Positions 7,554-15,780 of a stretch of DNA of 41,589 nt are shown here, in pieces. The translations under genes were made by a program, and so were the position numbers. The stretch's first letter is position 1. Each line of letters opens with the position of its first letter. Source of the DNA: Bacteroidales bacterium (GTDB lineage Bacteria > Bacteroidota > Bacteroidia > Bacteroidales > UBA12170); NCBI GenBank assembly GCA_021158405.1, contig JAGGUP010000175.1, positions 1 to 41,589 of the forward strand, given 5' to 3'. The notes beneath the pieces are model-generated. The model searched no databases, was not told where the DNA came from, and worked only from the letters and a program-made list of their open reading frames with translations.

Positions 7554-8762
7554 ATGATTAACGTAGAAAAATTTATAGCCCAATATATTACCAAAAGAAC
7601 GGAGAGCTTTTTTAAAATTGACATTGAAAACAATAATGACAATTTAATTAAAGCTATTGAAAATAAATCTGTTATGGTAATTGGCGGAGCCGGTTCTATC
7701 GGGTCTTCTTTTATCAAAGCGCTTTTAAAATATAAACCTAAACGACTTTTTGTTATTGATTTTAACGAAAACGGGCTTACAGAATTAACACGTGATCTGA
7801 GAAGCACTTTCGATTTATTCGTCCCCGAAGATTATAAAACTTATCCCTTAAATTTTGATGATCCTATTTTTGATCGTATCCTTGAAAAAGAAGGGCCTTT
7901 TGATATTATAGCCAATTTTGCTGCTCACAAGCATGTGAGAAGCGAAAAAGACGCCTATTCCGTTGCTGCCTTATTGGATAATAATGTATTAAAAGCAGAA
8001 AAATTTTTAGCGAAATTAATCCTAAGTCCACCCAAACATTTTTTCGGTGTTTCAAGTGATAAATCGGCAAATCCGGTAAATGTTCTTGGAGCAAGCAAAA
8101 AAATTATGGAGGAAATGATACTGGGTTATTCTAATTATTTCCCGGTGACTTTAGCACGGTTTGCAAATGTGGCTTTTTCAAATGGAAGTCTTCTGGATGG
8201 ATTTGTTGAGCGATTGGCAAAAAAACAACCTTTTTCAGCTCCAATGGATGTAAAGAGATATTTTGTTTCTCCCGAAGAATCTGGTCAAATTTGCTTACTG
8301 GCTTGTATTTTGGGCAATACGGGAGAAATATTTTTTCCCAAGTTAGACCCTAGTCAAATGATGACTTTTTCTGATATTGGCACTCAACTTTTAGTAACCC
8401 TGGGATATACTCCTCGCTATTGTGAGTCGGAAGAAGAAGCAAAAGAGTTTGCCCTCTCCTTAGATGAAAATTCCAAAGAATATCCTGTTTATTATTGGAA
8501 CTCAGATACTTCCGGAGAAAAATCTTACGAAGAGTTTTATATAGAAAAGGAAGATGTGGATTTTACAAAATACCATTCATTGGGAGTTGTAAAAAATGCA
8601 CAGCGCCGTGAATTGAATGAAATCCATCATCAAACGAATTTATTGCAAGGCATATTGAACAAGCCAAACGTGTCCAAAAGTGAGATTATTAGTGTTTTAC
8701 AAAGACTATTGCCTACTTTCCATCACATTGAGACGGGGAAAAACCTCGATCAGAAAATGTAA
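7554..8762 (+). CDS. Soluble CapD/FlaA1-type nucleotide-sugar dehydratase or epimerase
   Basis: 402 residues of the Polysacc_synt_2 group of short-chain dehydrogenases, which act on UDP-GlcNAc-type sugars by 4,6-dehydration (with or without C5 epimerisation). The NAD(P)-binding loop is V-I-G-G-A-G-S-I-G-S (about 42-51), the cofactor-recognition segment ends V-I-D-F-N-E-N, and F-A-A-H-K-H-V and G-V-S-S-D-K-S-A-N-P-V-N-V-L-G-A-S-K-K follow; the Lys of S-D-K and the G-A-S-K-[KR] block are the family's catalytic region. It lacks the N-terminal membrane domain of the long WbpM-type proteins. The C-terminal 100 residues after the fold carry acidic E-E-E-A-K and H-H-Q-T-N-L segments. It probably supplies the sugar used by the transferase just upstream. 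Confidence 0.83.
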   Translation: MINVEKFIAQYITKRTESFFKIDIENNNDNLIKAIENKSVMVIGGAGSIGSSFIKALLKYKPKRLFVIDFNENGLTELTRDLRSTFDLFVPEDYKTYPLNFDDPIFDRILEKEGPFDIIANFAAHKHVRSEKDAYSVAALLDNNVLKAEKFLAKLILSPPKHFFGVSSDKSANPVNVLGASKKIMEEMILGYSNYFPVTLARFANVAFSNGSLLDGFVERLAKKQPFSAPMDVKRYFVSPEESGQICLLACILGNTGEIFFPKLDPSQMMTFSDIGTQLLVTLGYTPRYCESEEEAKEFALSLDENSKEYPVYYWNSDTSGEKSYEEFYIEKEDVDFTKYHSLGVVKNAQRRELNEIHHQTNLLQGILNKPNVSKSEIISVLQRLLPTFHHIETGKNLDQKM

Positions 8763-8968
8763 ATAATCAAGAATTTCTTTTTAGATTTGATCTGTCCTTT
8801 AATCTTAGTAATATTGTTTTTCTAAAGGAAGACAAAGCTATTTTTAAATTGGAGACATATATATTATTTAGGAATTGATAAATTAGAGATAAACACTTCC
8901 CTGAAATAAATACAGAGAATTTTATCTATAAATAATACAAGCCAGAGTATTTCTAATATTTAATAATT

Positions 8969-11413
8969 ATGAGAATTCTTAATAACAAAGCCCAAATATT
9001 CCTTCTAGGATTTACAATTTTATTTACTTCCATCACCGAAGCCCAGATTGGTAAAACACTGGGAAATAGTGTTGCAAATGTGAAGTCGGAGCAGGTGTCT
9101 GATGTGCAATTACAAGTCATAATGCAACGCGCACTAGAATCGGGGATGTCGCCTGAGCAAATTGAGGCACTTGCAATATCTCGTGGGATGTCAAGTTCTG
9201 AAATAGACAAACTAATGCAACGTGCTGAACGGCTTTACGACATAAGAAATCCAAATGTAAAAGACGGTGGACGAAAAGTCAATACATTTCAGGTCGTGGA
9301 TTATCCTTCGCCTTATGACGAAAGAATGTTCCAATATGAAGAAGAAATAGAAGATCCCCATTTTGGTTTTTCTTTGTTTAAGAATAGCGATCTGACTTTT
9401 GAACCTAGTTATAATGTGGCAACGCCTAAGAATTATATAATTGGCCCAGGTGATATCCTCAATATTGATATTTGGGGGGCTTCACAACACAGTTATCAAG
9501 AAGTGGTTTCCAATGAAGGAAACATAATTATTTCAAATGTAGGGCCGATTTATATCAATGGTTTTTCGATAGAACAGGCAAATATCAAGTTGAAAAACAC
9601 GCTAAGCAAAGTCTATGCCGGCATCAATAAAAGAAATACTTTTATTAATGTCAGTTTAGGTTCTGTACGGAATATTAAAGTGAATATTGTGGGTGAAGTA
9701 ACTTTACCCGGCACCTATAATCTATCTTCTTTAGCATCTGTTTTTAATGCGATGTATGCCGCCGGTGGGCCTTCAAAAAATGGATCTTTAAGGGATGTAA
9801 AAATCATCAGAGAAAATAAAGTAGCTTCCGAAATAGATTTTTATGAATATTTATTGAAAGGACAATTATCCAACGATATGCGTCTGCAGGATCAGGATGT
9901 CATATTTGTTTCTCCCTATTCAAATAGAGTGGAGATTAAAGGAGCCATTATTCGGAATAAACAATTCGATATGAAAGCTTCCGAATCTCTCAAAGACTTA
10001 ATCTACTTTGCAGGAGGTTTTACGGGAAAAGCCTATAAGGATCGGATTAAAATTTTTAGAAAAACAAGCAAGGAAAATAGAGTATTGGATATTCCTGCTT
10101 CGTTTATGGATGACATTATGCTTCAAAATGGTGATGAAATACGAATCGATTCCGTATTGACAAGATTTGAAAATCGTGTTCAAATATCGGGAGCCATTAT
10201 GCGTCCGGGTGTATATGCAATTGACACAATCAGCACTTTAAAGAAATTGATAGCCATTGCTGATGGATTGAGAGAAGACGTATTTAAAAATAGGATTTCT
10301 GTTTTTCGTTTGAAAGAGGATCTTTCCAGAGAAAATATTGCCATCGACTTAAATCAACTCCTTCAATCCAACTTAGATTTTCCCTTGCAAAGAGAAGATT
10401 CTGTAAGTATTCCTTCTATTTATGATTTACGTGAAAATTATTCACTTCGTATTGAAGGAGAAATAAAGAATCCGGGAGTTTATGCCTTTACGGAAAACAC
10501 GAAGGTGGAAGATTTAATTATTCAAGCGGGCGGTTTGTTAGAAACGGCTTCAATGGCCTATGTGGAGGTGGCGAGAAGAATAAAAGATAATCAAGCCTTG
10601 CAATCGACAAATCAATTGGCGCAGATCATAAAATTTCCGATCAGCAGTAATTTGGCTCTGAGCGATTCTGCTTCCAGATTTATTCTTCAGCCCTTTGATC
10701 AGGTATTTATTCGTCGGTCTCCTGCTTATATTCCCCAATTGATGGTGAGTATTGATGGAGAAGTGAATTTTCCGGGTAAGTACAGTATTACAACGCGTAC
10801 GGAACGCATTTCAGATTTGATTCTTAGAGCCGGAAATATTACGCCGGAAGCATATTTAAAAGGAGCCAGTTTAATCAGGAAAAAATCGGACGACAAGATT
10901 TTAACCGATAAGGCAATCAATAATATTGTTTCTGAAAAAGGGGATTCAACGAGGATTGTTGTTTCCAAAGCAAAATTTGATATTATAGGTGTGAATCTTG
11001 AAAAGATTATTAAGAATCCGGGAAGTCCAAACGATTTATTTCTTCAGGAAGGAGATTCAATTAGAATACTAAAGCAATCTCAAACCGTTAAAGTAAGTGG
11101 ATCGGTTTATAGTCCAAATGTAATTCCTTATTTTAAAGGATTAAAGCTTAAAGATTATATTACGAATGCGGGAGGTTATACGCGAGATGCAAAACCGGGA
11201 CATATTTATGTGGTTTATGCCAATGGATCGGTTAAGAAAACAAATAAGATCTTGTTTTTAAGAAATCATCCGGCTATCGAACCCGGAGCGGAAATAATTG
11301 TGCCAACAAAAATAGACAAAAGGCACTTGTCTCTCGCTGAAACTATCGGGGTCAGTTCAGCAGCATCTTCTTTTGCATTATTGCTCATCACGATCATCAA
11401 TTCACTCAAATAG
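8969..11413 (+). CDS. Wza-like polysaccharide export protein with six SLBB repeats
   Basis: 814 residues. A signal peptide (1-25, ending T-E-A-Q) is followed by two short helical repeats (M-S-P-E-Q-I-E, M-S-S-S-E-I-D), then the polysaccharide export domain beginning Y-I-I-G-P-G-D-I-L-N-I (near 156). Six SLBB units, each starting like V-x-I-x-G-E-V-x-x-P-G-x-Y, begin near residues 238, 322, 404, 493, 593 and 708. Wza has two or three, so this is the long Bacteroidota form, expected to line a tall periplasmic channel. The last 25 residues contain a hydrophobic helix that may cross the outer membrane. The Wzz-like gene follows after 32 bases, the usual partner. Confidence 0.9.
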   Translation: MRILNNKAQIFLLGFTILFTSITEAQIGKTLGNSVANVKSEQVSDVQLQVIMQRALESGMSPEQIEALAISRGMSSSEIDKLMQRAERLYDIRNPNVKDGGRKVNTFQVVDYPSPYDERMFQYEEEIEDPHFGFSLFKNSDLTFEPSYNVATPKNYIIGPGDILNIDIWGASQHSYQEVVSNEGNIIISNVGPIYINGFSIEQANIKLKNTLSKVYAGINKRNTFINVSLGSVRNIKVNIVGEVTLPGTYNLSSLASVFNAMYAAGGPSKNGSLRDVKIIRENKVASEIDFYEYLLKGQLSNDMRLQDQDVIFVSPYSNRVEIKGAIIRNKQFDMKASESLKDLIYFAGGFTGKAYKDRIKIFRKTSKENRVLDIPASFMDDIMLQNGDEIRIDSVLTRFENRVQISGAIMRPGVYAIDTISTLKKLIAIADGLREDVFKNRISVFRLKEDLSRENIAIDLNQLLQSNLDFPLQREDSVSIPSIYDLRENYSLRIEGEIKNPGVYAFTENTKVEDLIIQAGGLLETASMAYVEVARRIKDNQALQSTNQLAQIIKFPISSNLALSDSASRFILQPFDQVFIRRSPAYIPQLMVSIDGEVNFPGKYSITTRTERISDLILRAGNITPEAYLKGASLIRKKSDDKILTDKAINNIVSEKGDSTRIVVSKAKFDIIGVNLEKIIKNPGSPNDLFLQEGDSIRILKQSQTVKVSGSVYSPNVIPYFKGLKLKDYITNAGGYTRDAKPGHIYVVYANGSVKKTNKILFLRNHPAIEPGAEIIVPTKIDKRHLSLAETIGVSSAASSFALLLITIINSLK

Positions 11414-11445
11414 TTGATATTCTTCATTAATTTAAATAGAAAAGG

Positions 11446-12570
11446 ATGAATAATAAAACGAATTCAGAGAATATCGAAGAAGGCATGGATCTTACGGAAC
11501 TCTTTGTTAAAATCAAGGCAAAGTCTAAAACGGTTTACATTTCCATTCTCGCGGCTTTTGTATTGGCTATTGTCATAGTCGTCCTGACACCAAAACAATA
11601 TAAAACGGAGATTAGCTTGTTGGCAGAATCAAATTCAAAAGGATCTGCTAGTGGATTATTAGGTCAATTGGGTGGATTATCTGGCGCAAACCTAGGAAGT
11701 TTGATGGGCTTGGACTTTAATGGAGGCTCAGGAAGTGATGCTTTAACGCCTGATTTATATCCAAACATCGTGAAGAGCACTACATTTTTAATGGAAATTT
11801 TAAGCAAAACCATTGAAGAACCGGAAAGTAAATCTAAAATTACGGTCGCTCACTATTTAAGCGATTATTCAAAACCCTCTATTTCCGGGATAGCCGCCTA
11901 TTTGATTGATAAGCTCAAGAACGGAAACGATGATGAATTGATCAGCAAAAATATTCCGGGACAACCTTTAAAACTCAGTCGAAAACAAGCAAATCTGGTT
12001 GAAGCTTTATCTGATCTTATAGAAGTGGATGTAATTAAATCCGGTGGAGGATTAACAGGAGGAGAAAGCAAAATCATTAATGTCAGTATAGAAATGCAGG
12101 ATCCTTTATTGTCGGCAGTACTCGCTGAGTTGGTGGTGACAAATCTCAAACATTACATCATCAATTACAATACGGGAAAAGCGAAGCAAGATTTAGAATT
12201 TATTGATGCGCGTTATCTGGAAGCGCGTGAAAGATACTATAAAACACAGAAAGCACTCGCCGATTATGACGATAGCAATATCAATGTTATTCTTGCTTCT
12301 GTAAGAACAAACCGACAACGTTTAGAAACAGAAAACTCACTGGCTTCCAGTTTATACAATAGTCTTGCTCAGAAGTTAGAGCAATCGAAAATAATTGTTC
12401 AGGATAGAACGCCTGTTTTTACGGTCATAGAGCCGGCCAAGATTCCCTTGAAAAAAAGCAAACCAAAAACAAGCTTGATTTTGATAAGTATGCTGTTTGT
12501 TGGCGGTTTTGTTGGAGTGACTATTGTGTTAACGAAAGAGTTTGTTCAGTCATTTCGAAATAGGGAATAA
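11446..12570 (+). CDS. Wzz-type chain-length regulator
   Basis: A 374-residue inner-membrane protein of the Wzz family. TM1 lies near 36-53 (V-Y-I-S-I-L-A-A-F-V-L-A-I), followed by T-P-K-Q-Y-K-T-E-I; the periplasmic region has a Gly/Ser-rich loop (about 63-95) and a coiled-coil stretch (about 230-320). TM2 near 342-362 is preceded by the proline-rich P-A-K-I-P-L-K-K-S-K-P-K typical of the family. No tyrosine-kinase domain is attached. It would set polymer length with the Wzy-like protein at 2296 and link to the exporter encoded just upstream. Confidence 0.9.
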   Translation: MNNKTNSENIEEGMDLTELFVKIKAKSKTVYISILAAFVLAIVIVVLTPKQYKTEISLLAESNSKGSASGLLGQLGGLSGANLGSLMGLDFNGGSGSDALTPDLYPNIVKSTTFLMEILSKTIEEPESKSKITVAHYLSDYSKPSISGIAAYLIDKLKNGNDDELISKNIPGQPLKLSRKQANLVEALSDLIEVDVIKSGGGLTGGESKIINVSIEMQDPLLSAVLAELVVTNLKHYIINYNTGKAKQDLEFIDARYLEARERYYKTQKALADYDDSNINVILASVRTNRQRLETENSLASSLYNSLAQKLEQSKIIVQDRTPVFTVIEPAKIPLKKSKPKTSLILISMLFVGGFVGVTIVLTKEFVQSFRNRE

Positions 12571-12646
12571 TTTAACAAAAAGAAGAATAAAAGGGCATTG
12601 TCTTTAAAAAGATATATTAAAACAATTACAATTCTGATTAGACTAT

Positions 12647-13750
12647 ATGAGTAATCTTCATGAAATAATCCAACAAATATTAAACAATACCAATAGTGCT
12701 GTTGTGCTTGTTTTATTTACTTCTTTTTTTACCTCTCTCTTTTCTATACCCATAATATTACATATTTCGCGTTCAAAAAATATCTTTGATAAACCAAATG
12801 GCCGCACATCTCATTTTGAAAATACACCTACACTTGGAGGGATAGCTATTTTTGTCGGATTTGTTATTTCCATACTCTTGTTTGGAAATATAAGCTCTGA
12901 ATACGGACTTCAGTACTTAATCGCGAGTTTAATGATAGTTTTTTTTATTGGAATTAAAGATGATATTTATTTGATCTCTTTATCAAAAAAATTTATCTGG
13001 CAATTTATCATTATTTTTATTCTTATTTTTTTAGGAGATTTTCGCTTTTTAAGTTTGGGTGGTTTTTTAGGGATTTATGAAATTCCCTATTTTATTAGCG
13101 TTGTTATTAGTGCCTTTGTTTTTATCGTTCTGATCAATTGCATAAATTTAATAGATGGTGTGGATGGTTTAGCATCGGGATTGTCTATTGTTATAGCAGG
13201 AATTTTTGCTGTTTTCTTTTATAGTCACGAAAGCAGAGATAATTTACTTATCTCTATAGGTTTACTAGGTTCTTTGATTCCGTTTTTCATATACAATGTC
13301 TTTGGGAAAAAGAACAAATTATTTATGGGTGACACGGGGGCTTTAATCATTGGCGTTATAAGCGTTGTATTGGTGATTAAATTTAATGCGCTTAGCACTA
13401 AATCAATGGGTTGGTTTGAAATAACTGCAGCTCCGGCAATGAGTATAGCTATTTTCTTTATTCCTTTATATGATACTTTGCAAGTTTTTACATTTCGTAT
13501 TCTAAATAGAAAGTCTCCTTTTAGTGCGGACAAAAATCATCTTCATCATCGATTACTTCGAATGGGTTTAACACATATTCAGACCAGTCTTATTTTAATT
13601 TCATTAAATCTACTCATTATTATATGTAGTTATTTTCTTCAATTTTTAGGCGTATTCGCCTTAAGTATTTTACTTTTGTTTACGGGCTTACTTATTTCAA
13701 TGACCATTTGGCTCTTACTTCGTCGAAAAAAGAACATACAGTTGGCATAA
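12647..13750 (+). CDS. WecA/MraY-family undecaprenyl-phosphate GlcNAc-1-P transferase
   Basis: A 367-residue polytopic enzyme that moves a phospho-N-acetylhexosamine from its UDP form to undecaprenyl phosphate. Motifs in order: D-K-P-N-G-R-T-S-H (about 46-54) with T-P-T-L-G-G, the metal-binding I-K-D-D-I-Y, N-L-I-D-G-V-D-G-L-A, F-M-G-D-T-G and the C-terminal H-L-H-H-R-L-L-R-M-G loop that marks the WecA branch rather than MraY. About eleven transmembrane segments can be seen. It is a second initiating enzyme besides the monotopic one at 6700, mechanistically unrelated to it. Confidence 0.92.
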   Translation: MSNLHEIIQQILNNTNSAVVLVLFTSFFTSLFSIPIILHISRSKNIFDKPNGRTSHFENTPTLGGIAIFVGFVISILLFGNISSEYGLQYLIASLMIVFFIGIKDDIYLISLSKKFIWQFIIIFILIFLGDFRFLSLGGFLGIYEIPYFISVVISAFVFIVLINCINLIDGVDGLASGLSIVIAGIFAVFFYSHESRDNLLISIGLLGSLIPFFIYNVFGKKNKLFMGDTGALIIGVISVVLVIKFNALSTKSMGWFEITAAPAMSIAIFFIPLYDTLQVFTFRILNRKSPFSADKNHLHHRLLRMGLTHIQTSLILISLNLLIIICSYFLQFLGVFALSILLLFTGLLISMTIWLLLRRKKNIQLA

Positions 13751-13811
13751 TGAAGATATTGTATCAAAAGATAAATCATAATCAACGAAGTAATGATACT
13801 CGCAAATCCAT

Positions 13812-14198
13812 ATGATTCCATACGATAAAGTACGTCCTTTTCTTCCCTACTTATTTTGGCTGTGGTTAATCAGCATTCTGATCTTAATGGTTATTCCTAC
13901 CGGGGGAGGAGTGCATTTAAATTTTCCGGGTCGCGACAAGGTGATTCATTTTGGTCTTTTTAGCATTTTAGGTTTCTTTTATATTGCGCCTCGCTATAAA
14001 AATAAAACCCCTTTTCGTATCTCCAAAGAAAATAGGAATACTTTTATCTTGCTTCTCTTTGTGATAAGCGTTGAATTTGTTCAATTGCGTTTGCCTTATC
14101 GTTCTTTTGAGCTTTTAGACATATTGGCGAATGTGCTTGGTATTCTAAGTGGAATTATCATTGGCCGTCGATTTTTATTAAGGATTTTTGAAGACTAG
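13812..14198 (+). CDS. VanZ-like small membrane protein
   Basis: 128 residues with four hydrophobic segments: L-P-Y-L-F-W-L-W-L-I, V-I-H-F-G-L-F-S-I-L-G, F-I-L-L-L-F-V-I-S-V-E and L-A-N-V-L-G-I-L-S-G. The motifs D-K-V-I-H-F, S-V-E-F-V-Q and D-I-L-A-N-V-L-G are the VanZ-family signature. The biochemical role of most VanZ-like proteins is not known; members occur in envelope loci. It lies 61 bases after the WecA-like gene in the same direction and probably ends the polysaccharide operon. Confidence 0.85.
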   Translation: MIPYDKVRPFLPYLFWLWLISILILMVIPTGGGVHLNFPGRDKVIHFGLFSILGFFYIAPRYKNKTPFRISKENRNTFILLLFVISVEFVQLRLPYRSFELLDILANVLGILSGIIIGRRFLLRIFED

Positions 14199-14441
14199 CA
14201 AAGACTAGCAAAGTCCGGAACATCAGCACATCTCCAATAGCCTCTCACAGTCTCTCCCGAAGACTCGGGACTTCAGCTTTTTTCCTTCGCCCTCTCGTCC
14301 CTTAGACTCCCTATCTCCCTATCTCCCTCGCCATTTTCTCCCATCTCCACGTCTCATCTCTCTCCCTTTTGTAACCTTCCCCAATCTTTTGCGTCTACAA
14401 ACTAATTAAAAACGATTTACTAACCTAAAACGCAAAGAAAG
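14199..14441 (+). repeat. Pyrimidine-rich intergenic repeat tract
   Basis: The tract has a strongly C/T-biased + strand, with 'ctccctat' repeated and an opening direct repeat AAGACTAGC. The block 14249-14282 (AGTCTCTCCCGA...) is the reverse complement of 15741-15762 near the end of ftsE plus the nearby AAGCTGAAG, and TTCAGCTTTTTTCCT (14272-14286) recurs at 14832-14846. No gene is supported. Confidence 0.7.
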
Positions 14442-14765
14442 ATGGATTTATTTTCAGTTGAAGTATTAGTTCCTTTAGGATTTTTCTTATTCATTATTGT
14501 ATTGGTTTATCTTGGCCATCAAAAAAAGATACGGATGGCGCTTATTGAAAAGGGCCTTGACCCGGATACATTTAAGCAGGAAAGTCATCAACATACAGCC
14601 ACAAGAATTGGTATATTTATGACGGCAGTGGGTATTGGTGTACTTATTGCAAATGCTATTGCGGCCTTGGGATGGCTTAGCGAAGATGTAGCTTATATAT
14701 CTATGATTTTTATATTTGGAGGAGTTGCGCTCATTTCTAGTGGATTTTTTGGCAAGAAAAATTAG
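14442..14765 (+). CDS. Small DUF6249-like membrane protein
   Basis: 107 residues. TM1 is near 9-25 (L-V-P-L-G-F-F-L-F-I-I-V-L-V), then comes a cytoplasmic segment K-K-I-R-M-A-L-I-E-K-G-L-D-P-D, followed by TM2 (G-I-F-M-T-A-V-G-I-G-V-L-I-A) and TM3 (I-S-M-I-F-I-F-G-G-V-A-L-I). The 'R-x-A-L-I-E-K-G-[LM]-D-P' segment between the first two membrane helices is typical of the DUF6249-type proteins common in Bacteroidota, sometimes seen beside sigma factors; none is nearby. Function unknown. It is bounded on both sides by pyrimidine-rich repeats, which looks like an isolated transcription unit. Confidence 0.75.
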   Translation: MDLFSVEVLVPLGFFLFIIVLVYLGHQKKIRMALIEKGLDPDTFKQESHQHTATRIGIFMTAVGIGVLIANAIAALGWLSEDVAYISMIFIFGGVALISSGFFGKKN

Positions 14766-15010
14766 CATTAAGCGATACTGGAACTCTTGACTGTCTCAAG
14801 TATTCGGGAAGCAATGAACAAACAATGAGATTTCAGCTTTTTTCCTCCCGATAGCCATCGGCATCGCCTTTTTCCTCTCTCTCCTCTCACCATTCTCAAT
14901 TCTCACCTCTCACTCTCTCAGTTTCCCCTTTGCCCTTCTCGCCAGCTCGCCCTTTCCCCTAGTTCGCTTTTTCTCCTGTCTCACCTCTCACTCCAGCTTC
15001 ATCATATCAA
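14766..15010 (+). repeat. Second pyrimidine-rich intergenic repeat tract
   Basis: C/T-rich on the + strand (runs of CTCTC, TCACC, TTTCCCC), carrying the 15-base repeat TTCAGCTTTTTTCCT at 14832-14846 shared with 14272-14286. It fills most of the 277-base gap before ftsE. I find no gene in it. Confidence 0.65.
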
Positions 15011-15042
15011 AAAAAACCTCTAACTTAGCAGCTTAAAACAAC

Positions 15043-15780
15043 ATGTTTATGTCTGAAAATACGGTGGTTTCTATTCGTGATGTTGATGTTTTTCAAGGGG
15101 ATTATTTGGTGTTAAAACAAGTAAATCTTGAAGTAAACAAAGGCAATTTTTTTTATATCATTGGAAAAACGGGCAGTGGGAAAAGTAGTCTTTTAAAAAC
15201 ACTTTATGCCGATTTGCCTTTAGTTAAAGGAGAAGCTCAAGTGGTAGGTTATGATTTACAAAAACTGAAGAGAAAAGAGATTCCTTATCTCCGCAGAAAA
15301 TTAGGTATTGTCTTTCAGGAGTTTCAGCTTTTGCAAGATCGTAATATAGAAGAAAACCTGTTTTTTGTGATGAGAGCTACCGGCTGGAAAGATATGAAAG
15401 CAATGAAAGAAAAGGCACTCGAAGTACTGGGGAAAGTAGGTCTGGAAAACAAAGGCTATAAAATGCCTCATCAGGTATCGGGAGGTGAGCAACAACGTTT
15501 GGGAATTGCACGTGCACTGATAAATGATCCGGTACTTATTTTGGCGGACGAACCTACCGGAAACCTTGATCCACAATCCTCGGAAGGAATTATGAAACTG
15601 CTTTTCGATATCAGTAATAATAATTGTGCTGTTTTAATGGCAACCCACGATTATTCTCTTTTTCAAAAGTTTCCGTCAACGACTTATATTTGTGAACAAG
15701 GAAGGTTAATTGAAGGGGAAAAGCTGAAGCGAAGCGAAAGTCCCGAGTCTTCGGGAGAGACTGAGAGAAAAGGAGACTGA
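15043..15780 (+). CDS. ftsE: FtsE, cell-division ABC ATPase
   Basis: ATP-binding subunit of FtsEX, which activates peptidoglycan hydrolases at the septum through FtsX. Walker A is G-K-T-G-S-G-K-S-S (about 42-50), the Q-loop F-Q-E-F-Q-L-L, the signature V-S-G-G-E-Q-Q-R, Walker B V-L-I-L-A-D-E-P-T-G-N-L-D, and the switch His in A-T-H-D. The FtsE-type 'F-Q-x-F-x-L-L' and 'E-P-T-G-N-L-D' favour this over other MacB-like ATPases, though a lipoprotein-export ATPase is possible. No ftsX is adjacent; Bacteroidota often separate them. The last 17 residues (K-R-S-E-S-P-E-S-S-G-E-T-E-R-K-G-D) are encoded by an intergenic repeat, so the original C-terminus was probably near G-R-L-I-E-G. Confidence 0.83.
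   Translation: MFMSENTVVSIRDVDVFQGDYLVLKQVNLEVNKGNFFYIIGKTGSGKSSLLKTLYADLPLVKGEAQVVGYDLQKLKRKEIPYLRRKLGIVFQEFQLLQDRNIEENLFFVMRATGWKDMKAMKEKALEVLGKVGLENKGYKMPHQVSGGEQQRLGIARALINDPVLILADEPTGNLDPQSSEGIMKLLFDISNNNCAVLMATHDYSLFQKFPSTTYICEQGRLIEGEKLKRSESPESSGETERKGD

Noticed and set aside
7520-7807. 95-residue hydrophobic reading frame on the - strand
   Set aside because: It covers the NAD-binding start of the dehydratase and its leader, and no family is recognisable.
13225-13533. 102-residue reading frame on the - strand
   Set aside because: It lies wholly inside the WecA-like gene, and all the WecA motifs are on the + strand.
1-14198. A new defence or secretion system hidden in the polysaccharide locus
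   Set aside because: All genes but one (3616-4767) fit known glycan synthesis and export families, and none has nuclease, toxin or phage-related features.
14487-14768. 93-residue reading frame on the - strand
   Set aside because: It is antisense to the DUF6249-like gene, has no signal or family features, and is rich in Asn/Lys/Tyr as expected of chance frames.
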